A stretch of DNA of 64,000 nucleotides, from the NCBI GenBank assembly GCA_963702155.1, contig OY969717.1:806001-870000 (forward strand), in the 5' to 3' direction. This DNA is from G963702155 sp963702155 (GTDB lineage: Bacteria > Pseudomonadota > Alphaproteobacteria > Micavibrionales > Micavibrionaceae). Under the pieces are notes generated by a model. It ran no database searches. It was given only the letters and a program-made list of their open reading frames with translations, and was not told the origin of the DNA. A program made the translations under genes and the position numbers. Below, piece after piece: positions 26,050 to 34,598 of this stretch. Every line of letters starts with the position of its first letter. The stretch's first letter is position 1.

Positions 26050-27444
26050 CTAGGCAGCATCCTCATTCAATACATTGAGCGTTTTGATCTTTCTATGCAA
26101 GGCTGATCGCTCCATACCAATAAATTCTGCCGTTTTGGATACATTCCCATCAAATCGTTTAACTTGTGCATCTAAATATTGGCGCTCAAACTGCTCGCGC
26201 GCATCTCGCAAAGAAAACTCCAAAAATCCATCAATACCGTCTTTTCTACTTTTAGGAATGTGACCCTGTACTTTTTGTATATCAACAGGCAAGTCTTCAA
26301 TTTCAATTGCTCTACTCTCATACCCCTGTACACCCATTATCATAACCCACTCAACTACATTACGTAATTGTCGTACGTTACCAGGCCAACCATAAGATGA
26401 CATGGCCTTAAGCGCTGCCTTTGAAAAATGCACTTCGCCCAAGCCGGCCTGCACAGAAAATTGTTTGCAAAAATGTTCTACCAATGTTGGAATATCTGAA
26501 ATACGTTCCCTTAAAGCAGGCAAATGAATCGGTACGACATTAAGCCTGTAAAACAAATCTTCTCTAAAGCGCGCCAATCTTATCTCTTCTTTCAAATCGC
26601 GATTTGTGGATGAAATAACCCGAACATCGACTTCTATAAAATCATTCCCGCCTATTTTCTGAAATCTTTGTTCCTGCAAAACTCGAACAATTTTACCCTG
26701 CGTTTCCAAAGGCATATCTGCAACTTCATCTAAGAACAAAAATCCGCCATCGGCCTTTTCAAGCAGACCCGATTTAGAAGCGCGGCTATCTTCAAACCCC
26801 TGTACACCAAACAATTCTTCCTCTAAATGCTCTGCACGCAAAGTCGCACAATTCAAAGTCACAAAGGGGTCATTGACCCGATCAGAACATCTATGAATAA
26901 ACCGCGCCAACACATCTTTACCGCTTCCCGGTTCTCCGGTTAATAATACACGGCTATTGGCTTTTGCCACACGTTCCGCGATTTGCTTGACCTGCTCTAA
27001 AACCTGAGATTCTCCTAAAAGTTCTGAAACGCTGCTTGTTTTAAATTTAAGAGCTTCATTCTCTTTTTTGAGCGCCGCTGTTTCAAGCGCGCGCGCAATC
27101 ATCATTAAAAGACGGTCGGATTTAAAAGGCTTTTCAATAAAGTCATACGCCCCTTGTTTAATTGCCGATACGGCAGTTTCAATATTTCCATGGCCGCTAA
27201 TCATCAAAACCGGAATATGTGGATGCTCAGCCTGCACATCATCTAAAATCTGCATACCGTCTTTTTCACTACCCTGTAACCATATATCAAGAACAATAAC
27301 ATCCGGTATGCGCGTTTGAATCGAATTATAGGCTTCCTGCGATGATCCGGCGAGCCGCACACCATGTCCCTCATCCTCTAAAATACCCTTAATAAGCATC
27401 CGGATATCGGCTTCATCGTCAACTACAAGTATATCAGTACGCAT
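26050..27444 (-). CDS. ntrX: Response regulator NtrX
   Basis: This 464-residue partner of NtrY has a receiver domain (VVDDEADI, phospho-acceptor D53 in VLDIWLQG, IEKPFKSD), an AAA+ domain with Walker A GEPGSGKDVLARF and Walker B GGFLFLDEVADMP, and a C-terminal Fis-type helix-turn-helix (NVSKTAEFIGMERSALHRKI). Where sigma-54 activators have GAFTGA, this protein has ELFGVQGFEDSRASKSG, so the sigma-54-contacting loop is missing. It may act as a conventional DNA-binding regulator, as is thought for several alphaproteobacterial NtrX proteins. It lies 46 bases downstream of ntrY. Confidence 0.93.
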   Translation of the reverse strand: MRTDILVVDDEADIRMLIKGILEDEGHGVRLAGSSQEAYNSIQTRIPDVIVLDIWLQGSEKDGMQILDDVQAEHPHIPVLMISGHGNIETAVSAIKQGAYDFIEKPFKSDRLLMMIARALETAALKKENEALKFKTSSVSELLGESQVLEQVKQIAERVAKANSRVLLTGEPGSGKDVLARFIHRCSDRVNDPFVTLNCATLRAEHLEEELFGVQGFEDSRASKSGLLEKADGGFLFLDEVADMPLETQGKIVRVLQEQRFQKIGGNDFIEVDVRVISSTNRDLKEEIRLARFREDLFYRLNVVPIHLPALRERISDIPTLVEHFCKQFSVQAGLGEVHFSKAALKAMSSYGWPGNVRQLRNVVEWVMIMGVQGYESRAIEIEDLPVDIQKVQGHIPKSRKDGIDGFLEFSLRDAREQFERQYLDAQVKRFDGNVSKTAEFIGMERSALHRKIKTLNVLNEDAA

Positions 27445-27490
27445 TTTTAATAAAAATCTTCAAAAATTTAAACATATAAAACAAAAACAG

Positions 27491-29653
27491 CTATGAACCG
27501 GATATAGGAAAAAGTAAAATAACATGAGCGCCGCCCAGATTTTTCCAGTTTTTTATATCCTTTAACCATGCAGGGTTGGATAGTATGATGCGGCCATTAT
27601 GATCCTCCATGATCTTTTTTACAATAGCCAAGCCTAAACCCGTCCCCTTATGTTTATGAGTAACATATGGCTCGGTCAAAGATTTTCCACCTTCTGTATC
27701 CGGCAACCCCTTACCATTATCACTAATGATAACTGCCATTTCTTTGTCGTTTTTGGCGTCAAGCAAAATACGAACCTGTCCATCTTTCCGGTCGTTTTCT
27801 TTAATAGAATCAATTGCATTTTGCAATAAATTGGTCAAAGCTTGACGAATCTGATGCGCATCAAATGCACATTTGATATTAAGGTCATTAGTAATAACAT
27901 CAAAAATCACGTCCGGGTGCGCTTGCTTTTGTAAAAATACAGCATCATTAATTTCGGTTTGTATATTACCAGTTTTTAAAACAGCTTCGGGCATACGTGC
28001 AAAAGATGAAAATTCATTAACCATATGACCGATATCCCCAACATGCTTGATAATTGTATCGGTACAAAGGGAAAATGTATCCGCGTCTTCGGTAATTTGG
28101 GACAAGTATTTTCGCTTTAATCGCTCCGCTGAAAGCTGAATAGGCGTTAATGGATTTTTTATTTCATGTGCAATCCGGCGCGCAACATCGGACCACGCCG
28201 CATTTCTCTGCGCACTTTGTAACTCGGTAATATCATCAAAAGTAATAATGACGCCCATATCCTGATCTCCGATCATTTGAACACCGATACGAATTAAAAA
28301 GACACGCCGCCCTTGACCTTTAACATTAAGAGGAATTTCGGCCTGTATAATATTTTGAGGCTCGGCATAGGCTTTTTCGATATGAACTCCTATTTCAGGC
28401 AATAGGTCACCTATACGCTCCCCTATCAATGCATCCTCATTTTTCTCAAGCAGTTTAAACGCCGAGTTATTCGCCATGTGAACAGTATAATCACTATCTA
28501 CACTAATAACGCCTGAAGACACCCCTTCCAGAACCATTTCTGTAAATCTGCGACGGCGATCAAGCTGCCTGTTCGCATCAATCAATTCATTTTGCTGATC
28601 TTCTATACGAGATGTCATCCGATTAAAGGCACGGGCCAAAAAAGCAAACTCTTCAAGCTTGATCTTGTCATTGACGCGTGCGGTAAAATCCCCACCCCGC
28701 ACACGATCTGCCGTGCGAATAAGCCCCGTGATCGGACTGATAATCTGACGTGACAATATAAGCCCTAGCCCAATAGCTGCTATAACCAGTAGTAATCCGA
28801 CCACAACAAAAATCATAATGACGGTAACTTGCAAATCGGCATAGCGTGTTTGCAAATTTTCATATTGGGCCGCCGCGCGCTTTGTATCGCTCACCCTTGA
28901 TAACACTTGCGGGTCAACCATACGCCCGACAAAAAGATAGGCATCACTAAAATTAGCAAGCTTTATAAGTGCACGAACCCGATCCTCACTCGTACCGGTC
29001 ATAACAACAACATCTCCGCGATCCGCTTCTCGCAAAGCATATGAGGGAATGTCTTCAAACTCTAAAGCAAAGGATAGGCCAGACCTTGCCACAATCCGTC
29101 CCGATGTATCAAAGATAATCGCTTCCGATAAATTTCTAAGGAGGGATTGCGTTTCAATAGCATTCTCAAGCCCCGCATCATTCCCCGCAAAATAAGGCAT
29201 CTGTCGCTCAATATCCCCCGCCATCGCTAAAAGATCCGCGCGAATGACTTGACGATGCTCTTCCAAATACGCCTCTGCCACCGCTTGTGATCCAACCACA
29301 GCCGTTTGCACCCGATGCGAGAACCAGTTCTGCACGCCATAATGAAACAAAAACGCGGATAGAATAGTCATGGTAATTGCCGGAATTGCCGCCAATAAAC
29401 TAAACGTATAGATAAGGCGTACATGCAACTGCGACCCTGCAAGATTTCGTTTCCTCCCACTCAAAAGCTCGACAATGCGGCGCGTTCCCACAACAAGTAA
29501 AGCAAGAAGCACGACAAAATCAATATTAAGAAGCCAGAAAACTGTATCGGGATCATTGCTCAATGGCGGAATTTCCATCAAGGCGAGATACGTAATTATA
29601 CCGCATAAAAAAGCCAGAACAGAAAGCAAAAGCAAGAATTTATTCTGCCTCAA
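27491..29653 (-). CDS. ntrY: Sensor histidine kinase NtrY
   Basis: This is an inner-membrane kinase of at least 720 residues. Membrane segments lie at about residues 5-25, 38-57 and 80-105, a periplasmic sensor region runs to about 275, and another membrane segment is at about 280-303. HAMP (RQIISPITGLIRTADRVRGGD), a PAS domain, the phospho-acceptor His in RIAHEIKNPLTP, and ATP-binding NLLQNAIDSI, ISDNGKGLPD and GTGLGLAIVKK follow. The coordinate given starts at a TTG; no ATG lies upstream in frame before a stop, but the open frame extends about 45 codons and encodes a very basic stretch. The true start may therefore be another non-ATG codon upstream. Confidence 0.93.
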   Translation of the reverse strand: MRQNKFLLLLSVLAFLCGIITYLALMEIPPLSNDPDTVFWLLNIDFVVLLALLVVGTRRIVELLSGRKRNLAGSQLHVRLIYTFSLLAAIPAITMTILSAFLFHYGVQNWFSHRVQTAVVGSQAVAEAYLEEHRQVIRADLLAMAGDIERQMPYFAGNDAGLENAIETQSLLRNLSEAIIFDTSGRIVARSGLSFALEFEDIPSYALREADRGDVVVMTGTSEDRVRALIKLANFSDAYLFVGRMVDPQVLSRVSDTKRAAAQYENLQTRYADLQVTVIMIFVVVGLLLVIAAIGLGLILSRQIISPITGLIRTADRVRGGDFTARVNDKIKLEEFAFLARAFNRMTSRIEDQQNELIDANRQLDRRRRFTEMVLEGVSSGVISVDSDYTVHMANNSAFKLLEKNEDALIGERIGDLLPEIGVHIEKAYAEPQNIIQAEIPLNVKGQGRRVFLIRIGVQMIGDQDMGVIITFDDITELQSAQRNAAWSDVARRIAHEIKNPLTPIQLSAERLKRKYLSQITEDADTFSLCTDTIIKHVGDIGHMVNEFSSFARMPEAVLKTGNIQTEINDAVFLQKQAHPDVIFDVITNDLNIKCAFDAHQIRQALTNLLQNAIDSIKENDRKDGQVRILLDAKNDKEMAVIISDNGKGLPDTEGGKSLTEPYVTHKHKGTGLGLAIVKKIMEDHNGRIILSNPAWLKDIKNWKNLGGAHVILLFPISGS

Positions 29654-29896
29654 AAACCGCTTTCTACGTGAATTTTTATGCGTGGATTTTCGAGGATTTT
29701 TTAAAGACTTTGAGCCTTCTAAACGCTCTTTATCTACAGCTTTTTCTGATGATTGAGGTAAAATATAAATATCCCGCGACTTTTAACATTTTATAATCTT
29801 TATATTGACGTCAGTTTTTGAATCATTTTTAAAAAAGCATTCAAAAACACCTTAATATGATATATGTACAAGGTCTTATTAAGTAAGTAAATCTCT

Positions 29897-31123
29897 ATGA
29901 CCGATGCAAAACATACGACTAAGAATAAATGCAATTCATATGATTATCATGTATTGATTGCGGCGGCTGGTGCAGGCTTAAGAACTGGCCTGAAAAAACC
30001 AAAACAATATATTGAAGTAAATAAAGGGACCATACTTACTCACACCATAGAAAATATCAAAAAATGGCCCGGTAACAAATCGATTAGCGTCATTATAAAC
30101 CCGGATCATATAAAATTATATGAAAAATCTACGGAAGACTTGAATATTTTACCGCCGGTATTTGGCGGCCATGATAGATCAAAAAGCATACAAAATGCGC
30201 TTGAAAAGGCGGCATATATAAAGGACCATGAAATCGTTTTGATCCATGATGCTGCGCGTCCCTACACAAACCCTGAAGATGTTTCAAATCTATTGCATTG
30301 CATGCAAAGCACAGATGCAGCTACACTCGCCGCCAAAGTCACCGACACATTAAGAAAAGCGAGTATACATCAGAATGCAGATAAAATAATCGATAGAAAA
30401 AACTTGTGGGCTATCCAGACCCCCCAAGCATTTAAAGCCGGTATTTTAAGAAAAGCGCACTCTGCCTCTACAAATCTACAAAACGCAACAGATGATACAA
30501 GCCTGATCAGCGGCATTGGCCATGATATAAAAATTATTGAAAGCCATTTTAACAATGAAAAAATTACTTTTAAAAAAGATATAGAAATGGCAAAAAATAT
30601 TTTAGGCAAAAACAAAAATATGCAATATGAAACGAGAAGCGGCATTGGTTTTGACGTCCACGCCTTTGACAATAATAAAAAAGTTGAAACAATAAGGCTG
30701 TGCGGAATTGATGTGCCTCACAAAAATCCGTTATCGGGTCATTCTGACGCGGACGTGGCACTGCACACTATAACAGATGCCCTCCTAGGGGCATTGGGTG
30801 AAGGCGATATCGGTCAACATTTCCCGCCAACTGACATAACATATAGAAATATGGATAGTGCAAAATTCTTAAAAAAACCATTAGAGTTTATTAGAAAAAG
30901 AGGCGGTCAAATCATTAATATCGACCTCACTATCATCGGAGAAAACCCAAAAATTGGGCCACACATAAGTAAAATGAAAACGCGTTTATCCTCACTTTTA
31001 AATCTTGAAGAAACGCGAATTAATATAAAGGCCACCACGACAGAGAAGCTAGGGTTTACAGGGCGTGAAGAAGGCCTCGCCGCACAAGCCATCGCAAATG
31101 TAAAACTGCCAATTGACACATGA
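29897..31123 (+). CDS. ispDF: Bifunctional IspD/IspF (MEP isoprenoid pathway)
   Basis: This 408-residue fusion does two non-adjacent steps of the methylerythritol phosphate pathway. The N-terminal IspD cytidylyltransferase (about 1-235) has LIAAAGAGLRTG with KKPKQYIEV, and HDAARPYT. The C-terminal IspF cyclodiphosphate synthase (about 245-408) has SGIGFDVHAF, a metal-binding Asp-x-His, LSGHSDADVALH, and KATTTEKLGFTGREEG. The fused form is usual in alphaproteobacteria. It is divergent from ntrY and overlaps pgpA by four bases (ATGA). Confidence 0.96.
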   Translation: MTDAKHTTKNKCNSYDYHVLIAAAGAGLRTGLKKPKQYIEVNKGTILTHTIENIKKWPGNKSISVIINPDHIKLYEKSTEDLNILPPVFGGHDRSKSIQNALEKAAYIKDHEIVLIHDAARPYTNPEDVSNLLHCMQSTDAATLAAKVTDTLRKASIHQNADKIIDRKNLWAIQTPQAFKAGILRKAHSASTNLQNATDDTSLISGIGHDIKIIESHFNNEKITFKKDIEMAKNILGKNKNMQYETRSGIGFDVHAFDNNKKVETIRLCGIDVPHKNPLSGHSDADVALHTITDALLGALGEGDIGQHFPPTDITYRNMDSAKFLKKPLEFIRKRGGQIINIDLTIIGENPKIGPHISKMKTRLSSLLNLEETRINIKATTTEKLGFTGREEGLAAQAIANVKLPIDT

Positions 31124-31620
31124 CCCAAAACCTTGATCAGTATAAAAACATAAATTATCAAAGCCCGCACACATGGATTGCAACATGGTTTGGTATTGGA
31201 CTAATTCGTAAAGCCCCTGGCACATGGGGTAGTCTGGCCGCCATTCCATTTTCAATTATACTGTTTAAAACACTTGGCGTAGGCGCTTTAATCCTGGGCA
31301 TTGTTCTGGTAATACTGGTGGGTTATATATCCGCAAAAAAATTTGATGAAGAAACTGGCGGTCACGACAGCAAAATGATCGTCATTGATGAAGTGGCCGG
31401 ACAATGGATCACCCTTTTACCAGTTTTCTATTTATGGGGATCAAACCCTTACATGATTACGCTTGCCTTTATTCTTTTTCGTTTTTTTGACATACTTAAA
31501 CCTTGGCCAGTCAGCCATTTTGACAAAAATGTAAAAGGCGCATGGGGCGTTATGCTGGACGACGTCATGGCCGGCCTAATTGCTGCTTTCATAATAGGAA
31601 TAATATCAATTTATGTATGA
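31120..31620 (+). CDS. pgpA: Phosphatidylglycerophosphatase A
   Basis: This 166-residue membrane phosphatase makes phosphatidylglycerol from phosphatidylglycerophosphate. Motifs include ATWFGIGLIRKAPGTWGSL, ETGGHDSKMIVIDEVAGQWI (acidic active site), and FILFRFFDILKPWP. Three or four hydrophobic segments are visible. The ATG overlaps the ispDF stop by four bases, and its own end overlaps cinA by eight, so the three genes form one translationally coupled unit. Confidence 0.93.
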   Translation: MTQNLDQYKNINYQSPHTWIATWFGIGLIRKAPGTWGSLAAIPFSIILFKTLGVGALILGIVLVILVGYISAKKFDEETGGHDSKMIVIDEVAGQWITLLPVFYLWGSNPYMITLAFILFRFFDILKPWPVSHFDKNVKGAWGVMLDDVMAGLIAAFIIGIISIYV

Positions 31621-32098
31621 TTTGGTTGAAAAATTGACAGCGCTTTTGCAAGAAAAAAAGATGCAAATTGTAACCGCCGAATCTTGTACTGGCGGTCTAC
31701 TTGCAACTACTATAACGCACAAATCCGGTGCATCTAAAGTTTTCGACCGTGGCTTTATAACATATTCAAACCAGTCAAAAATTGATATGCTTGGCGTATT
31801 TTCCAAAACACTTGAAAACCATGGCGCAGTCAGCGCTGAAACAGCAGAAGAAATGGCACAAGGCGCATTGAAACGAAGCGCCGCAGACTTATCAGTATCC
31901 ATAACCGGTATTGCCGGCCCCGAAGGCGGAACATCAGAAAAACCGGTCGGCCTAGTGTTCTTTGGCTATGCACTAAAAGGCGGATCCGCCGGAAGCATGC
32001 AATATGAATTAGAAGGCTCCCGCACTGAAATTCAAAAGCAATCCGTAATCATTGCTCTTAAGCATTTGATTAGCGTTCTAAAAGATGAAACGACATAA
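31613..32098 (+). CDS. cinA: CinA-family nicotinamide-nucleotide amidase
   Basis: This 161-residue single-domain protein corresponds to the C-terminal PncC/CinA domain: TAESCTGGLLATTIT, GFITYSNQSKIDMLGV, VSAETAEEMAQGA and SVSITGIAGPEGGT. It deamidates nicotinamide mononucleotide in pyridine nucleotide salvage. The larger N-terminal CinA (MoCF) domain is absent, as in many stand-alone versions. The first eight bases overlap the end of pgpA. Confidence 0.92.
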   Translation: MYDLVEKLTALLQEKKMQIVTAESCTGGLLATTITHKSGASKVFDRGFITYSNQSKIDMLGVFSKTLENHGAVSAETAEEMAQGALKRSAADLSVSITGIAGPEGGTSEKPVGLVFFGYALKGGSAGSMQYELEGSRTEIQKQSVIIALKHLISVLKDETT

Positions 32099-32101
32099 AC
32101 C

Positions 32102-33058
32102 ATGAACGACCTTTTGCGTTTAATTTCAAAAAGCTTAAAACCCTTTGGTTATCACGTCAAAAAATACAAAGCGCCAAATCTTCTTAAAATTGCTAATCTT
32201 GAAACCAAGAAGAATGCTTCCAATGTAAAAGCCTTGCGTCAAAAGTCAGGCCTACTTACAACACAGAAAAATACAACTCTAAATGAAATGGTCGTATTCA
32301 CACGCACTTGTATTCGTAGAGATCGAAACATAGATAAAAGGCCGCGCATAACCGGCGCAGATACTTTGGAAAATACTTTGAGATGCCTTTTATCATTGGT
32401 AAAATCCATAAACCACGCCCTGAATCAGACATCCGCTCGATCCATCAATCTAATTAATCTCGATGACCGCTCCGATTCCGAAGCATTAAAAAAAATAGAA
32501 CATGTATTATCTGGCCTAAAATGTAATTTTAAAATAGAGCAAACAACAAAAACCGGCCAAGGTGCGTCTCTTCATCAACAATTTTTAAATGGCAGATTAA
32601 AAAACGCTCTGACGTATTTCTGCGAAGATGATTACCTGCATGAAAAAAATGCCATAGATGTCATGTGGAATTTTTATCAACAGGTTAAGAACGATCACTT
32701 GACGCATTGCCTTATTTACCCACAAGAACACAATGTATTATATAGCGACTATTACCCATCCTATATCTTAAAAGGCAAAGACCGGCACTGGCGATCAATA
32801 CGTCACGCAACACATACATTTTTAACACACAGCGACATTGTGGATAAATACTGGGATTACTTTGAAAATACAAAATATGTCGGTATCCGAAAAAAGCGCA
32901 AAAAAGGCTCGGAAGCAAAAACAACAAACAGGTTATTTAAACATATTCCTGGGTTTTCGCCTATCAAACCAGCCGCTATACACCTACAATTTGAAGAATT
33001 AATACCACCATTCTATGACTGGGAAGCTTTATGGGATCAAAATAAAACTGAAATATAA
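32102..33058 (+). CDS. Unrecognised protein, possible glycosyltransferase fold
   Basis: This 318-residue soluble protein matches no family I can name with confidence. A pattern like a GT-A glycosyltransferase is visible: a VVFTRTCIR segment near residue 65, INLIDD-like INLINLDDRSD near 115, and then YFCEDDYLHEKNAID near residue 180, where EDDY resembles a metal-binding acidic cluster. HATHTFLTHSD near residue 240 could be an acceptor-side segment. It starts four bases after cinA and so is probably read with the ispDF-pgpA-cinA unit. Its function is open. Glycosyltransferase activity is an inference from the acidic motif only. Confidence 0.5.
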   Translation: MNDLLRLISKSLKPFGYHVKKYKAPNLLKIANLETKKNASNVKALRQKSGLLTTQKNTTLNEMVVFTRTCIRRDRNIDKRPRITGADTLENTLRCLLSLVKSINHALNQTSARSINLINLDDRSDSEALKKIEHVLSGLKCNFKIEQTTKTGQGASLHQQFLNGRLKNALTYFCEDDYLHEKNAIDVMWNFYQQVKNDHLTHCLIYPQEHNVLYSDYYPSYILKGKDRHWRSIRHATHTFLTHSDIVDKYWDYFENTKYVGIRKKRKKGSEAKTTNRLFKHIPGFSPIKPAAIHLQFEELIPPFYDWEALWDQNKTEI

Positions 33059-33079
33059 AAAATTACTCTATATTTTATT

Positions 33080-33511
33080 TTATCCATAAAGCGCTTTGGC
33101 ACGCGCCTCAAATGCACCAACCATCCGCTTAACCGCTTCATTAAAAAACACTGATATAAGGTTCTGTAATATAGGGTTTTTAAATTCAAAATCGACATAA
33201 AAATCAATCGTACATGACCCGTTCGGCTCTTCTATGAACCACCAATGGTTTGAAAGGTACTTCATCGGCCCACTAAGATACTCTACGTGAATATGATCCG
33301 GCTTATTAACCGTAACCTTAGAGCCAAATTTCTCTCGCACCATTTTATAACCAATAACAAGGTCAGCATAAAAAACATTGCCCTCACGATGCGTAATCCG
33401 GCTACTCAAACACCAAGGCAAAAACTCCGGATACTGCTCAACCCCCGCGACCAGATCAAATAACTGTTCACGCGTATAAGGAAGCGTCCGTTTTTCGGCA
33501 TGGGTTGTCAT
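33080..33511 (-). CDS. ratA: RatA/COQ10-type START-domain protein
   Basis: This 143-residue START-like lipid-binding protein has the family opening TREQLFDLVAGVEQYPEFLPWC, followed by LVIGYKMVREKF and a C-terminal helix FFNEAVKRMVGAFEARA. Bacterial members are annotated either as ubiquinone-binding COQ10 homologues or as RatA, an inhibitor of ribosome subunit association. I cannot tell which role applies. The position just downstream of lipA is common in alphaproteobacteria. It converges on the preceding plus-strand gene. Confidence 0.88.
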   Translation of the reverse strand: MTTHAEKRTLPYTREQLFDLVAGVEQYPEFLPWCLSSRITHREGNVFYADLVIGYKMVREKFGSKVTVNKPDHIHVEYLSGPMKYLSNHWWFIEEPNGSCTIDFYVDFEFKNPILQNLISVFFNEAVKRMVGAFEARAKALYG

Positions 33512-33583
33512 AAATGAGAAGATAAAACAATTATATAAAAAGAAAAGAAAGCCCTCATATAAAAATCAGAACTTAAAGAAAAT

Positions 33584-34549
33584 TTACTCTGCCGCTAGCT
33601 TCAATATTTTGGCATCACGCGCCACCTTAAGCTTTGCAAAATCCTCACCAGCATGATGGGATGAACGTGTCAACGGGCTGGCCGATACCATCAAAAAACC
33701 TTTTCCCCGTGCCATGGTCTCAAGCTGCTCAAACTCTTCCGGTGTCCAGTATTTTTCCAAAGCCGCATGCTTCGGCGTTGGCTGTAAATACTGCCCGATC
33801 GTAATAAAATCAATCCCCGCCGCACGCATATCATCCATCACTTGTGCAACTTCTTCCTTCGTCTCACCAAGCCCAACCATAAGACCGGACTTTGTAAACA
33901 TCGACGGATCGCGGTCCTTCACACGCTGTAGCAAACGAAGAGAGCGGAAATAACGCGCCCCCGGTCGTATAGTTGGATAAAGCCGTGGCACGGTCTCTAA
34001 ATTATGGTTAAACACATCCGGCCGCGCATCAATCACCAGATCAACCATATCCAGATCACCGCGAAAATCCCCCGGCAAAATCTCAACTGTTGTATCCGGG
34101 CTTTTCATACGTATCGCTTGAATAGTTTTTACAAAATGCTCCGCCCCGCCATCATCCAGATCATCACGATCAACGGACGTAATCACAACATGGTTAAGCC
34201 CCATCTGCTTAACCGCAACACCAATCCGAAGCGGCTCAAGCTTATCGAGTGCATCCGGCTTACCCGTTGCAACATTACAAAAAGAACACGCACGCGTACA
34301 AACCTCCCCCATAATCATAAAGGTCGCATGCTGCTTTTCCCAGCATTCGCCAATATTGGGGCAACCCGCCTCTTCACAAACAGTGGTCAGCTTTTGACGA
34401 CGAACAAGATTACGTGTCTCTTCGTAAATTTTACCTTGCGGCGCCTTGACCTTGATCCAGTCAGGCTTTTTACCGGAACGACGATCCGGATTTTTTTGCT
34501 TCTCCGGATGCCGCTTCGCTTTATCTAATAATTTCGGGTTATAGGTCAT
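33584..34549 (-). CDS. lipA: Lipoyl synthase
   Basis: This 321-residue radical-SAM enzyme inserts two sulfurs into octanoyl groups on lipoyl domains. The auxiliary cluster cysteines are in TVCEEAGCPNIGECW and the radical-SAM cluster in CTRACSFCNVATG. VTSVDRDDLDDGGAEHF, LMVGLGETKEEV and SPLTRSSHHA are also conserved. It lies downstream of lpdA and the pdh genes, whose E2 and E1-beta subunits both carry lipoyl domains. Confidence 0.97.
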   Translation of the reverse strand: MTYNPKLLDKAKRHPEKQKNPDRRSGKKPDWIKVKAPQGKIYEETRNLVRRQKLTTVCEEAGCPNIGECWEKQHATFMIMGEVCTRACSFCNVATGKPDALDKLEPLRIGVAVKQMGLNHVVITSVDRDDLDDGGAEHFVKTIQAIRMKSPDTTVEILPGDFRGDLDMVDLVIDARPDVFNHNLETVPRLYPTIRPGARYFRSLRLLQRVKDRDPSMFTKSGLMVGLGETKEEVAQVMDDMRAAGIDFITIGQYLQPTPKHAALEKYWTPEEFEQLETMARGKGFLMVSASPLTRSSHHAGEDFAKLKVARDAKILKLAAE

Positions 34550-34598
34550 AGAATTTCCTTATGCTCATACAATTAAATAGAGCATTCAAACCTTAACG

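Noticed and set aside
34004..34528. 174-codon plus-strand ORF over lipA
   Set aside because: It lies fully over lipA in another frame with no family motifs.
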